From assembly GCA_965371445.1 (NCBI GenBank), contig CBDUYN010000033.1, forward strand, positions 3,276-67,275: a stretch of 64,000 nt of DNA, read 5' to 3'. Under the pieces are notes generated by a model. It had not been told where the DNA came from, made no database searches, and saw only the letters and a program-made list of their open reading frames with translations. Of this stretch, positions 52,580 to 60,727 are shown piece by piece. Position 1 is the first letter of the stretch; each line of letters opens with the position of its first letter. The DNA comes from DASWIG01 sp965371445 (lineage in GTDB: Bacteria; Acidobacteriota; Thermoanaerobaculia; Multivoradales; J023). Both the position numbers and the translations under genes were made by a program.

Positions 52580-53521
52580 TCAGGAACCTCGTCGCTTGGC
52601 CAGCAGGTCCGCGGCGCTTTCCTCATGACAGCCGCCACAGTCGGGAGGAGCGTTGAAGCGCTGGCCGTGGCAGTCCGTGCAGTCGAGCCCACCGTGCATC
52701 TCGCCCAGGGGCCAGGCGTGGAGGGGGTCCTCGCGCGCCGTCTCGGTGTGACACTTCTCGCATCCCGAGAGGTCCTCGGTGTCGTGGCAGGCCGCACATC
52801 GACCGTGGATCACCTCGCCACCGCCGGCCGGGCGCGGCGCTCGATCGCCCTGGTAATGACAACTAACGCAAGGGTCTTGCCGGTGGCAGTCGCTACACTG
52901 CGTACCGTAGAGCGCCGTGTGGTTGCGGTGAAAGAACGTCACCACCGGACCGGCGCCGCTTTCCGTCTCGAAGACCTGGCGCTCAGGCTCCCGGCACGTT
53001 TTGTAATGCGCGGCGACGTGGGCCTCGCCCTGGGCCGCGCTCTCGGCCTTGAGCGCGTGGCAAACCTCGCACTGGGTGCCAGCGCTCCATTCCTGGTGGC
53101 AGCTCATGCACTGGCGGTGATACGCGCCCTTCAAGCCCGGCACGGCGATCTGCTCGCGCTGTACCGCGGGGCTGTGGCAAGCCTTGCAGGGCAGGTAGAC
53201 CTCCTCGGCCGGCGAGGCGTGGTGGCAGGACGCACAGCCGTCGCCCAAAGCCGCCATCCGGGCGTGGACACGGTGTGAGAACCTCACCGGCTCGTAAAGG
53301 TTTTCCAGGTCGTCCAAGACGACGACGTCGGCTCCTTCGGCGTGGTCCGGCGCCGCGGCGGCGTGCCGGAGGCAGGTGTCGAGACAGGGATCCTCCGCCG
53401 TCGGCTGCGGGCAGACGTGGCAGGACGCGCAGGGCTTTACGTCGCCGGCTGCCGCGAAGAGGGCCGCCGGTACCAGGGCGACGGTCAGGAGAAGAGATGC
53501 GCTCCGTACTTTCATGTCCAT
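52580..53521 (-). CDS. Multiheme c-type cytochrome with 11 CxxCH motifs
   Basis: 313 residues from the ATG at 53521 (AGGAG seven bases upstream). Signal peptide (SASLLLTVALVPAALFAAAG). Eleven heme sites: CASCH, CASCH, CKACH, CMSCH, CEVCH, CSDCH, CVSCH, CAACH, CEKCH, CTDCH and CGGCH, with extra Cys pairs (CLDTC) and many free His as distal ligands (FSHRVHARM, HRNHTALYG). It would carry electrons in the periplasm, receiving them from or giving them to the ferredoxin/NrfD-type membrane module encoded directly upstream. It is not an obvious NrfA or octaheme reductase. Confidence 0.92.
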   Translation of the reverse strand: MDMKVRSASLLLTVALVPAALFAAAGDVKPCASCHVCPQPTAEDPCLDTCLRHAAAAPDHAEGADVVVLDDLENLYEPVRFSHRVHARMAALGDGCASCHHASPAEEVYLPCKACHSPAVQREQIAVPGLKGAYHRQCMSCHQEWSAGTQCEVCHALKAESAAQGEAHVAAHYKTCREPERQVFETESGAGPVVTFFHRNHTALYGTQCSDCHRQDPCVSCHYQGDRAPRPAGGGEVIHGRCAACHDTEDLSGCEKCHTETAREDPLHAWPLGEMHGGLDCTDCHGQRFNAPPDCGGCHEESAADLLAKRRGS

Positions 53522-53531
53522 GACAACTCTC

Positions 53532-54749
53532 CTAGGCAACGGAGTATTCCGGGTGATCGTAGAGGATGGGCATGCGGTTGACGATCCAGCGGAAGCTGAG
53601 AAGCCCCAGGACGACGAGGGTGATCGAGACCACGATCTCCATCCACGAAGGGACGTAGCGCTCCGCCACGTTCCAGTTGAAGCAGATCACCGACAGGTTG
53701 AGGCGGTTCAACACAATGCCGAGCACGGTCACGACGCTTGCCACCTTGACGAGGAGCGCGCTTTCGCGCCGTACCGCGACGGTGTAAAGCGCCGCCGGCA
53801 AGGCGACAAAGCCGGTCATCTCGACGAGCCACCACACCCCGTAGGGCGTCGCGATGAGATCCCAGTTGGCGTCGTGGGCGACGGCGATCAGCTTCAAGAA
53901 GAAGTAGGTGAATAGAACCGCCGCTCCCGCCTTGCCGAGCCCGACGGTGAGCTTGTCGAACTGCCGGTGGTCGTTGGCCATTTTAGGTAGCTGCTCGCTG
54001 AACACGCGGTGCGAGAGCATGCTCTCGATCACGATCATCGCGATGCCGGCGGCGATCGCCGAGACGAAGAAGAGGATCGAGAGGTACGACGAGTACCAGA
54101 GCGGATGGACCTTGCTCGGCATCAGCAGAAAAAGCGACCCCAGAGCCGACTGGTGGAGCGTCGAGAGGATGACGCCGAAGGCCGTGGCGCCAACCGTCAA
54201 GCGCAGGAACCATTGCCGGAGCCGGCGCAGGTTCAGCGATTCAAAAATCGCCGGACACCACTCGACGAGCTGGCAGGTCAGGTAGAGCGCGACGTGCCAG
54301 GCGACGAGAAAGAGGATCGAGCTCACGCCGAAAGAAACCGCCATCGGATAGGGCAGCCGGTAGTAGCGGCCCAGGTCGAGCATCAGCCCGAAGACCGCAA
54401 AGAGGTAGCCGAGGAAACCCGTCAGGATGGCCGGCCGCACCAGCGCCCGATACTCGGTCATGCCAAAGAGATGCACCGCGGTGCCGATGACGAAGCCGCC
54501 CGCCGCGAGCGCCACCCCGGTCATCATGTCGAAGCCGATCCAGATCCCCCAGGGATTGGTGTCGGAGAGATGGGTGGCGGGGCCGATGCCGTAGAGGAGG
54601 CGGTAGAGGACCACCGGCAGGCCAACGATTGTGATGGCCGCCGCGACGGCGTTGAAGGGTGTGACGAGCTTGCGCAGGTACTCGGGCCAGCTCATGCCCA
54701 TCAGCAGGTAATCGCGAAGCTTTTCGCGTCGGCAGGCGAGTGTGCTCAT
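53532..54749 (-). CDS. NrfD/HybB-type integral membrane quinone-interacting subunit
   Basis: 405 residues with about ten membrane segments (for example LVTPFNAVAAAITIVGLPVV, ILTGFLGYLFAVFGLMLDLG, ILFLVAWHVALYLTCQLVEW, YLSILFFVSAIAAGIAMIVI, MEIVVSITLVVLGLLSFRWI). Sequence order (WGIWIGFDMMTGVALAAGGF, LHQSALGSLFLL) matches HybB/NrfD proteins, which exchange electrons between menaquinone and a periplasmic ferredoxin subunit. The start overlaps the ferredoxin stop by 4 bases; the cytochrome follows 10 bases later. It forms the membrane core of the locus. Confidence 0.93.
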   Translation of the reverse strand: MSTLACRREKLRDYLLMGMSWPEYLRKLVTPFNAVAAAITIVGLPVVLYRLLYGIGPATHLSDTNPWGIWIGFDMMTGVALAAGGFVIGTAVHLFGMTEYRALVRPAILTGFLGYLFAVFGLMLDLGRYYRLPYPMAVSFGVSSILFLVAWHVALYLTCQLVEWCPAIFESLNLRRLRQWFLRLTVGATAFGVILSTLHQSALGSLFLLMPSKVHPLWYSSYLSILFFVSAIAAGIAMIVIESMLSHRVFSEQLPKMANDHRQFDKLTVGLGKAGAAVLFTYFFLKLIAVAHDANWDLIATPYGVWWLVEMTGFVALPAALYTVAVRRESALLVKVASVVTVLGIVLNRLNLSVICFNWNVAERYVPSWMEIVVSITLVVLGLLSFRWIVNRMPILYDHPEYSVA

Positions 54750-55675
54750 GACCTTTCCTCCTCACTGGCGGACCCGGCCTCTTCCTCCGCGGCGACCTCG
54801 CCGCGGCGCTTGCTGAACTTGAAAAACGCCATGCACAGCGCCGGCCAGGTCACCAGGACGACGGAGACCATCGACAGGAAGCCGCGGCTGTGCTGGGGAA
54901 CGGGGGTGGTGCCAAGGTCGGTGCGGAAACCGATCTCTTCGAAAGGCACCGGCGAGATGTAGAGCCAGCTCGTGCCGCCGACTTCGTTTTCCCCGTAGAC
55001 GTGGTCGACGTAGCGCTCGGGGTTCTCCCAGATCCGTCGGTGCGCGATCTTCAAGAGCTCTTTGCGCTTGCCGAACGTCAGGGCCTCGACGGGGCAGACC
55101 TCGACGCAGGCCGGCACACCGCCCTCACGGATGCGCTCGTAGCAGAGGTTGCATTTCGTGACCTCGGGAGTGAACGCGTCGTCGTACTGGTAGGCCGGCG
55201 CCTCGAAAGGGCAGGCGGCCATGCAGTAACGGCAGCCCATGCAGAGCGAGGGGTTGTAGACCACGGGTCCTTCCTCGGTCTTGTAAAGGGCCTGGAGGAG
55301 ACAAGCCGAGGTACAGGCCGGCTCGTCGCAGTGCATGCATTGGCGTTTGACGTAGATGGGCTTTGCGGGGTTGCGCGAATTCTCGTAGCGGTTGACCACC
55401 GTATGGGTGTCGGCGTGGGTCCGCCGCTGCGATTCGAAGACCGAGTCGTCCTCGAACGACGCGCTCGGTTTTTTTTCCGTCTGGTTCGCCTGGTTGCAGG
55501 CCCACTCGCATTTGCGGCAGCCGATGCAGAGGTTCAAGTCGACCAGCACGCCGACGCGGTCGGGATTGCCGGTAAAGGCGTGCCGGGCGCCCGCGGCGCC
55601 GGCCTTGGCAGCGAGAGGCCCGAGGCCGAGGCCCACGGCCAAGCTCTTCAAGCACGTTCGTCGGTTGATGGACAT
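54746..55675 (-). CDS. Tat-exported 4Fe-4S ferredoxin subunit (HybA-like)
   Basis: 309 residues. Twin-arginine signal NRRTCLKSLAVGLGLG. Four cluster-binding Cys sets: CIGCRKCEWAC, CMHCDEPACTSAC, CMGCRYCMAAC and CNLCYERIREGGVPACVEVC, so up to four [4Fe-4S] clusters. A C-terminal membrane anchor (FLSMVSVVLVTWPALCMAFF) and a short basic tail are as in HybA. It should pass electrons between the NrfD-type subunit and the multiheme cytochrome outside the membrane. No catalytic molybdopterin or hydrogenase subunit is encoded nearby. Confidence 0.93.
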   Translation of the reverse strand: MSINRRTCLKSLAVGLGLGPLAAKAGAAGARHAFTGNPDRVGVLVDLNLCIGCRKCEWACNQANQTEKKPSASFEDDSVFESQRRTHADTHTVVNRYENSRNPAKPIYVKRQCMHCDEPACTSACLLQALYKTEEGPVVYNPSLCMGCRYCMAACPFEAPAYQYDDAFTPEVTKCNLCYERIREGGVPACVEVCPVEALTFGKRKELLKIAHRRIWENPERYVDHVYGENEVGGTSWLYISPVPFEEIGFRTDLGTTPVPQHSRGFLSMVSVVLVTWPALCMAFFKFSKRRGEVAAEEEAGSASEEERS

Positions 55676-55692
55676 CAGCGTTTCCTCCTAGG

Positions 55693-56427
55693 TCAAGGTG
55701 CGAGGCCGGCTTGCGCGGAGCGGACGGCGACGGTGAAGAGCCGTTCGCTGATCTTGTTCCAGGCCTCTGGCGAAAGTTGGCTCGCCAGGCCGGCGACCGG
55801 CAGGCCGCCGTCGGTGAGCTCGGCCTGGAGCGACGGCCCTGGCGCGGCGAGACCGACCACGAGGTCGCGGAGCTTCTGGAGCTCGCCGCGCATCCAGGCG
55901 CCGGCGCGCTCGGCGACGAACATGTCGTGGGCCGCGGTGCCGAGGTTTTTGGGTGCGAGCCGCGCGAGCCACCCCTGGCCGAACGGATCCGCGGCCACCT
56001 GCCCCGGGTCGGTCCCGGCCGCCGGGTTGACGGCGAGCACCGTGCCGTCGACCGGCGACGGCAGCGTGATGGTGCGTCCGTTGCGGTGCAGGACCGCGAG
56101 CGGCTCGCCCCGCAGCAGCTCGGTGCCCGGCTCTCGGGCGACGACGCGGTCGAGCCCGCCGAGCAGAAGCACCGGCAGACGACCGGCGCCGAGTGTCACC
56201 GCCCCCTTGGGGTGGAGGCGCATCCAGGCGTGGCCGGGGCCGACGAAGACCCCCGCGGGGACCTGGTGGACTCCCGCCGGGTCGAGCCTCGGCTCGGTGG
56301 CGGCCGAAGGCACCTTCCTCGGGTTGTCGAGATAGCTCCAGAACAGGGGGAAGAGCAGCAGGAAGGCGAGGGCGATCAAGTACTCCACGCCCTTTGTGTA
56401 GACGAGGAATTCGTGCAGCGTGTCCAT
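55693..56427 (-). CDS. Membrane-anchored GcvH-like protein (copy B)
   Basis: 244 residues from the ATG at 56427, with AAGGAGG six bases upstream. One N-terminal membrane segment (VEYLIALAFLLLFPLFWSYL), then a GcvH-like beta-barrel: VFVGPGHAWMRLHPKGAVTL, AVLHRNGRTITLPSPVDGTV, ADPFGQGWLARLAPKNLGTA. The lipoyl-Lys position before PVDG has no Lys. A C-terminal helical part (GAWMRGELQKLRDLVVGL) follows. A close relative of the next upstream gene. It may be a non-lipoylated structural or electron-transfer accessory; unproven. Confidence 0.8.
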   Translation of the reverse strand: MDTLHEFLVYTKGVEYLIALAFLLLFPLFWSYLDNPRKVPSAATEPRLDPAGVHQVPAGVFVGPGHAWMRLHPKGAVTLGAGRLPVLLLGGLDRVVAREPGTELLRGEPLAVLHRNGRTITLPSPVDGTVLAVNPAAGTDPGQVAADPFGQGWLARLAPKNLGTAAHDMFVAERAGAWMRGELQKLRDLVVGLAAPGPSLQAELTDGGLPVAGLASQLSPEAWNKISERLFTVAVRSAQAGLAP

Positions 56428-56457
56428 GGTCAACCTCCTTGAAGCGGGAATCGGCGT

Positions 56458-57147
56458 CTAGGGCACCTCGACGGTGAAGAGCTGAGCGTGGAGCGTCTCC
56501 CAATCGTCGGGGGAGAGGGCGGCGGCGAGGCCCCGGATCGGCAGGCCGCCGTCGGGCAGGCTGGCGGCTTGCGGCGTCAGCGCCCTGCCGGTCAGAAGCG
56601 TCAGCGTGTCGCGGAGCCGCCGGAGCTCCTGACGCATCCAGCCCGCGGCCTCCTCGGCGACGAAGAGGTCCTTCAGCCGGGCACCGAGGTTGCGCGGCGT
56701 CAGCTTGACGAGCCAGCCTTCGCCGAAAGGATCCGCGGCGATCCGCGAAGGATCGGCCGTGACCTTCGGGTTGACGGCGACGACGGTGCCGTCGACGGGA
56801 GCCGCGAGGCGCAGCGTGCGGTCGCGGCCGTGAAGCTCGACGAACGGCTCGCCGCGCCGGACGTCGCTTCTTGCCGAGGGGACCGAGATCCGGTCGGGGT
56901 CACCGAGCAGCAAAGACGGGAAGCGGTCGGCGCCCAGCGTCACCTCGCCGGTGCGCTCGAGGCGCAGCCACGTGTGGCCGGGTCCGACGAAGACCCCGGG
57001 CGCCACGTCCTCGGGCGGCGGCTCGCCCCGTGAAGGCTTGGCCGGCGCCGCTTTTTGCACGGCGACCGACGACGTCTCGCGGCGATGGAGCAGGTAGTCG
57101 ACGACCACCAGGAGAAGGACGGTCAAAACGACGAGCAGGAACACCAT
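56458..57147 (-). CDS. Membrane-anchored GcvH-like protein (copy A), first gene of the respiratory operon
   Basis: 229 residues from the ATG at 57147 (GGAGGTG nearby upstream). N-terminal membrane helix MVFLLVVLTVLLLVVVDYLL, then VFVGPGHTWLRLERTGEVTL, FVELHGRDRTLRLAAPVDGT and ADPFGEGWLVKLTPRNLGAR as in H proteins. There is no Lys at the lipoate position. It shares domain layout with copy B throughout, so the two arose by tandem duplication. The sigma-54 promoter 78 bases upstream should drive it and the following genes. Confidence 0.8.
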   Translation of the reverse strand: MVFLLVVLTVLLLVVVDYLLHRRETSSVAVQKAAPAKPSRGEPPPEDVAPGVFVGPGHTWLRLERTGEVTLGADRFPSLLLGDPDRISVPSARSDVRRGEPFVELHGRDRTLRLAAPVDGTVVAVNPKVTADPSRIAADPFGEGWLVKLTPRNLGARLKDLFVAEEAAGWMRQELRRLRDTLTLLTGRALTPQAASLPDGGLPIRGLAAALSPDDWETLHAQLFTVEVP

Positions 57148-57224
57148 GACACACCTCCGATGCCCTTGCGGGCTGTCGTGCGGCTGACCCCGCACCGGGT
57201 CAGGCGCGGTCCGTCACCTTAGAA

Positions 57225-57241
57225 GGCAAGTCTCGTGCCAA
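57225..57241 (-). promoter_or_regulatory. Sigma-54 (-24/-12) promoter of the respiratory operon
   Basis: Minus strand reads TTGGCACGAGACTTGCC: TGGCACG, four bases, TTGC, exact for the conserved GG and GC with correct spacing. It lies 78 bases before the first gene, which is consistent with a normal leader. An NtrC-type activator with an intact GAFTGA loop is encoded in the same gene set, suggesting autoregulation. Confidence 0.85.
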
Positions 57242-57281
57242 TTCGGAGCCAGTCGTCGTAAATGCCGCCGAAGGTCGGAAA

Positions 57282-57725
57282 ATGCGGCGTCTTTCGGCCT
57301 TGGCGGTGTTGAAGGCTTCGATTCCCGGAGAGGAGGCCCTGTCGAGAATTCCGACACTCTGGGAGCGTCCTGGCGCCGCAAGTCGGTGTTACGCCTTGCG
57401 GATCAAAGGCTTTGACGCAGAGTCGAGGATTTCGCCAGGGAGTGTCGATTTTTTCGACAGCGTCCCCAGGGTTCGCGTCAAGGGAACCGCAGGGTGGTGT
57501 CCCGTCCAGCCCGACATCGTCTTCCTGATGAACGACAACCTCCCCGACGTGGAGGAGGCGAAGAACTTCCAGGGCATTCCAGACCTCGTCGTCGAAGTGC
57601 TGTCGCCGGGGACCCGTCAGATGGATCTCGACGTGAAGCTCAAAGCTTACGAGCAAGCCGGGGTCCCGGAGTACTGGATCGTCGATCCGAAAGGTCTGGC
57701 GCAGCAGGGCGACTCTCGGCCTTGA
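57282..57725 (+). pseudogene. Fragment of a Uma2-family (PD-(D/E)XK) nuclease
   Basis: Only the core of the Uma2/DUF820 fold remains: VQPDIVFLMNDNLPDVEEAK, IPDLVVEVLSPGTRQMDLDV, KLKAYEQAGVPEYWIVDPKG, with the D...EVLSP..K active-site pattern. The first third, normally EGKYELI and G-RH, is replaced by unrelated sequence, and the product stops right after WIVDPKG, so the C-terminal strand is lost. Imperfect direct repeats of about 22 bases (57286-57307 and 57708-57729, 19 of 22 identical) flank it. Confidence 0.75.
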
Positions 57726-57781
57726 CGGTTGCTTTGTCGTGTGCCAGAGTTGGTCTACTTAGTCCACTTCGGAGGCGCCTC

Positions 57782-58018
57782 ATGGAGCAAGTCAACGTCC
57801 ACCAAGCCAAGACCCATCTCTCCCGGCTCCTCGAGCGGGTGGTCGAGGGCGAGGAGATCGTCATCGCCAAGAGCGGCCGTCCGGTGGCGAAGCTGGTGCC
57901 GATACCGTCCGAGCCGCGGCGTCCGGGCCGGTTGAAGGGCAAGATCCGGATGGCCGAGGACTTCGACGCTCCGCTCCCGGAAGAGATCGCGGCGGCTTTT
58001 CGCGGTGAGCGAGCGTGA
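57782..58018 (+). CDS. Phd/YefM-family antitoxin
   Basis: 78 residues. MEQVNVHQAKTHLSRLLERV and VEGEEIVIAKSGRPVAKLVP are the classical Phd/YefM DNA-binding N-terminus, with a C-terminal tail (MAEDFDAPLPEEIAAAFRGE) of the type that wraps the PIN toxin. Its TGA overlaps the GTG start of a vapC-like toxin that is cut off after 20 codons. The toxin is broken, so this is an orphan antitoxin. Confidence 0.9.
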   Translation: MEQVNVHQAKTHLSRLLERVVEGEEIVIAKSGRPVAKLVPIPSEPRRPGRLKGKIRMAEDFDAPLPEEIAAAFRGERA

Positions 58019-58077
58019 GGCTGTTGCTCGACACCCACGCCTATCTAGCTGTTCCCGGGCGAGCCGAGCTGCGATAG
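58015..58077 (+). pseudogene. vapC (PIN toxin) start truncated by the HTH cassette
   Basis: GTG at 58015 gives (M)RLLLDTHAYLAVPGRAELR then TAG. LLLDTHA is the first active-site strand of PIN toxins. After about 58060 the sequence matches copy A of the HTH cassette (GAGCTGCGATAGACTCC), so the toxin was cut by arrival of that cassette. Confidence 0.8.
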
Positions 58078-58375
58078 ACTCCGCGGCCAGGAGACGCGAG
58101 GAGGTGAAGGCCGTTCGCCGGTCAACTTGAAGGAGTCGTCATGAGCTCAGAGCAGGAAGTCCAGAAGGTCTTGAACCTTCTACGCAACAAGATCCGGCAA
58201 CAGGGGGACTCCAAGGCCGTCCGGGAACGCCTGGGCTGGAGCCCAAGCGAGCTCAGCGTCGTCTTGTCGGGGCAGAGGCCCCTCAAGGTGGAGCACGTCT
58301 TGGGCATCCTCGAAGCGATCGAGGTGGCTCCCCGCGACTTCTTCCAAGAGCTCTACGCGTTCGCGCGGTGATCGA
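58064..58375 (+). repeat. Copy B of the ~310-bp HTH cassette
   Basis: Nearly identical to 45434-45745 through the upstream block, gene and stop. The left junction lies inside the vapC toxin. No terminal inverted repeats or target-site duplication were found by eye. Confidence 0.8.
58141..58371 (+). CDS. Small XRE-like helix-turn-helix protein (copy B)
   Basis: 76 residues; AACTTGAAGGAGTCGTC precedes the ATG. VLNLLRNKIRQQGDSKAVRE, LGWSPSELSVVLSGQRPLKV and EHVLGILEAIEVAPRDFFQE align end to end with copy A at 45511, with some 15 substitutions concentrated in the middle. The conserved ends and divergent recognition helix suggest paralogues with different DNA specificity. Whether it still regulates anything locally is unclear, since the flanking toxin is broken. 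Confidence 0.75.
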   Translation: MSSEQEVQKVLNLLRNKIRQQGDSKAVRERLGWSPSELSVVLSGQRPLKVEHVLGILEAIEVAPRDFFQELYAFAR

Positions 58376-58389
58376 GCCCCTCATCACTT

Positions 58390-59991
58390 CTACGGATCGG
58401 CAAACGCCGTCGTATCCACGTGGCCACAGATCTCCCCGGCCGGATTGTCGTAGAAGCGTGTCTCGCCGGTGACGACGTCGAGGACGGCGACCTGAAAGTA
58501 CAGGTCCGTCAGCCCGGTCGCAAACACCCAGAAGTGGCCGTTGAGCCGACGGCCGTCGAGGACCTTGACGAGAACCTCGACGTTCGTGGGCTTGAAGAAC
58601 CAGAAGAGCGCGCTTTCGTCCGAGAAGGGGAGCGGCTGGCCGTACCCGCCACCGCCGGCATGTTGGTTCCACCAGCGGATCTCGACCTGGAAACGGCCGT
58701 CGTTGAGACAGGCGAATCCTTCCGGGCAGGGCGGGTCGAAAGGCGGCGCCGGCGCCGGCAGGAGGTCGCGCGGAAAAGCCCACAATCCGCGCCTGAAGCC
58801 AGGACCGGAGACGTGAAAGAAGACCTGATCACCCGCCGCCACGTAGCCGCCGGGAGACGACGAGATCGCGCCCTCGGCGAGGTCGGCGAAGAGACGAGTG
58901 CCACCGGGGCTGCCGTCCGAAACCCAGATCTCCGCGCCGTGACGGCCGTCGTCGGCGGTGAACAGCAGCACGCCTTCGACGGACGTGGCGTGCGGAAACG
59001 AGGAGTCGACGCCGGGATAGACGTCGCGTAGCAGAAACGTCCGTCCGACGCTGCCGTCCGAGATCCAGAGCTCGTCGCCGTGACGGCCGTCGTCGGCGAA
59101 AAAGACCAGCTGTTCCCCCAACGCGACGAGCGGCACGACGTCCGAGCCGTCCGCTCCCTGGTTCACGTCGCGGACGATTCGGGTGCCCTCCGCCGTGCCG
59201 TCGGTCATCCACAGCTCGCTTCCCTGCTCCGGGGTCGCGGCGCGGAAGAAGAGGCGCTCGCCGACCTCCGTCAAGAGACCCACCTCGACGGGCGGAAACC
59301 TCCCGGGATCGGCAAAAGAGCGCAGCAGGACACGTTCCGCCGTCGCGGCGTCGATTCGCCAGAGCTCCAGCACGTCCTTGCGCCGCACGACCAGGTAGAC
59401 GTCATCGCCGATCGCCGCGAGCTCGCTCGCCACGAGACAGTGCGGAGCCGGGCAGAAGTCTTCGGCCCTGAAAAGGGTCCGGGTACCCGGGTGCGTTCCG
59501 TCGCTGGTCAGCAGGACGTCGCCGACGTACAGGAAGAGGCGCTCGGGCGACGACGTCGAGAGGACCTCCGGCAACAAGCAACGCCCCGGCGCGAAGAACG
59601 GCTCGAGATACGGCAGGTCGGTCACCTTCACGGTCCCCGAGGCCGTACCGTCCGACGCCCAGAGCTCCGTCCCCTGGGCGTCGCCGGCTATGTAGAGCAG
59701 ACGCTCGCCGAGCGCCGTCAGGTTCGACAGCTGACACTCGTGCCGGCGTAGCTCCAACGTGGCGTCCGGCGTCGAGTCGGTGACCCACAGCCGGCCGTGG
59801 GCGTCGGTGAAAAACGCCTGGTCACCCACCTTGGTGGGCTCGTAGACCGAGGAGTTGAGCATCTCGTTCGTCGCCAGCGGCAACGTCCCCTCGGGGGTAC
59901 CGTCCGAGACCCAGAGCTCGCGCAAACGGGCGTGGAGCTTCAGGTCCCGGATCGCCAACCCCGTCCCCAGGTAGAGGAGGCCCGGGCGCAC
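58390..59991 (-). CDS. ELWxTDGT-repeat protein with acidobacterial C-terminal domain; N-terminus fused to a broken gene
   Basis: 533 codons from the GTG at 59991, though the frame is open further upstream. About seven repeats of the ELWxTDGT type (ELWVSDGTPEGT, ELWASDGTASGT, ELWMTDGTAEGT, ELWISDGSVGRT, EIWVSDGSPGGT) each pair with VGDQ-FF or LGE-L-F strands, forming a propeller-like secreted protein. The C-terminal ~110 residues (FACLNDGRFQVEIRWWNQHA, ALFWFFKPTNVEVLVKVLDG, FWVFATGLTDLYFQVAVLD) are a separate beta domain. The true N-terminus with signal peptide is missing: upstream it fuses in frame with remnants of a BNR-repeat protein (PVRPGLLYLGTG). Confidence 0.65.
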   Translation of the reverse strand: MRPGLLYLGTGLAIRDLKLHARLRELWVSDGTPEGTLPLATNEMLNSSVYEPTKVGDQAFFTDAHGRLWVTDSTPDATLELRRHECQLSNLTALGERLLYIAGDAQGTELWASDGTASGTVKVTDLPYLEPFFAPGRCLLPEVLSTSSPERLFLYVGDVLLTSDGTHPGTRTLFRAEDFCPAPHCLVASELAAIGDDVYLVVRRKDVLELWRIDAATAERVLLRSFADPGRFPPVEVGLLTEVGERLFFRAATPEQGSELWMTDGTAEGTRIVRDVNQGADGSDVVPLVALGEQLVFFADDGRHGDELWISDGSVGRTFLLRDVYPGVDSSFPHATSVEGVLLFTADDGRHGAEIWVSDGSPGGTRLFADLAEGAISSSPGGYVAAGDQVFFHVSGPGFRRGLWAFPRDLLPAPAPPFDPPCPEGFACLNDGRFQVEIRWWNQHAGGGGYGQPLPFSDESALFWFFKPTNVEVLVKVLDGRRLNGHFWVFATGLTDLYFQVAVLDVVTGETRFYDNPAGEICGHVDTTAFADP

Positions 59992-60625
59992 CGGATCCTC
60001 GCGGACGCAATGGGCGTAGCTGAAGAGGTCCTGAGGGACCTCGGAGACGATCTTCGTCCACGTGGCGCCGAACCGTCCTGGCGGTTGCCGTAGACGAAGT
60101 ACGGGATCCGGTCGTCGACGGCCGCGTGGTACATCTGGGCGATCGGCAGCAGCGGCCGGTACCAGGAGCGGCCGTGGTTGGTCGAGATCGAAACCCCGCG
60201 TGGCCGACGATCATGCGGTCGCCGTCCGTCGGGTCGATCCACATGTCGTGATGGTCCCAACCGGGCTGGGCCTCGGCCCAGACGACGTTGGGATCCGACG
60301 GCGCAATGGCCAGAGAGCCGATCGAGGAGGCGGGAATCTCTTCCGAGACAGGATCCCAGTGGGCGCCGCCGTCGGTCGTCTTCCAGATGCCGCCGGAAGC
60401 GGCGCCGGCAAAGTAGACGCTGGGGTCGCCGGGCTCGCCGACGACGGCGATGACGCGGTTGCCGACCGGGCCGATGTGGCGGTAGGTGAGCTCGTCGAAG
60501 AGGTCTTCGTCGCTGGCCTCGGTGGTGTCCTCAGGAGGTTGAGCGGCGACCAAGGCCGCTGTAAGCAGCACAAGAGAAATCAAAAGGCTGGAGCGGAGCT
60601 GACGAATGGTGAGCGGTCCCTGCAT
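59940..60625 (-). pseudogene. Broken BNR/sortilin-type repeat protein
   Basis: The ATG at 60625 gives a signal peptide (LISLVLLTAALVAAQ) and the usual start ELTYRHIGPVGNRVIAVVGE, FAGAASGGIWKTTDGGAHWD. At about 60205 the sequence continues in a second frame (GVSISTNHGRSWYRPLLPIA, IPYFVYGNRQDGS) and at about 60065 in a third (TWTKIVSEVPQDLFSYAHCV, REDPVRPGLLYLGTG), which runs into the ELWxTDGT gene. Two frameshifts and loss of the C-terminal two thirds make it a pseudogene. Confidence 0.8.
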
Positions 60626-60727
60626 CGGATTCTCCTCTGAAAGTCGAGCGACAATTTCAGACGCAACGCGGCGTCGTCAAGGCGACCGTCCAGAGGGGTC
60701 GGCAAGACGTGAGATGCTCTGCAGACC

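Noticed and set aside
52580..53521. NrfA nitrite reductase or octaheme hydroxylamine oxidoreductase
   Set aside because: Eleven CxxCH sites, no CxxCK or typical catalytic pattern, and the wrong length.
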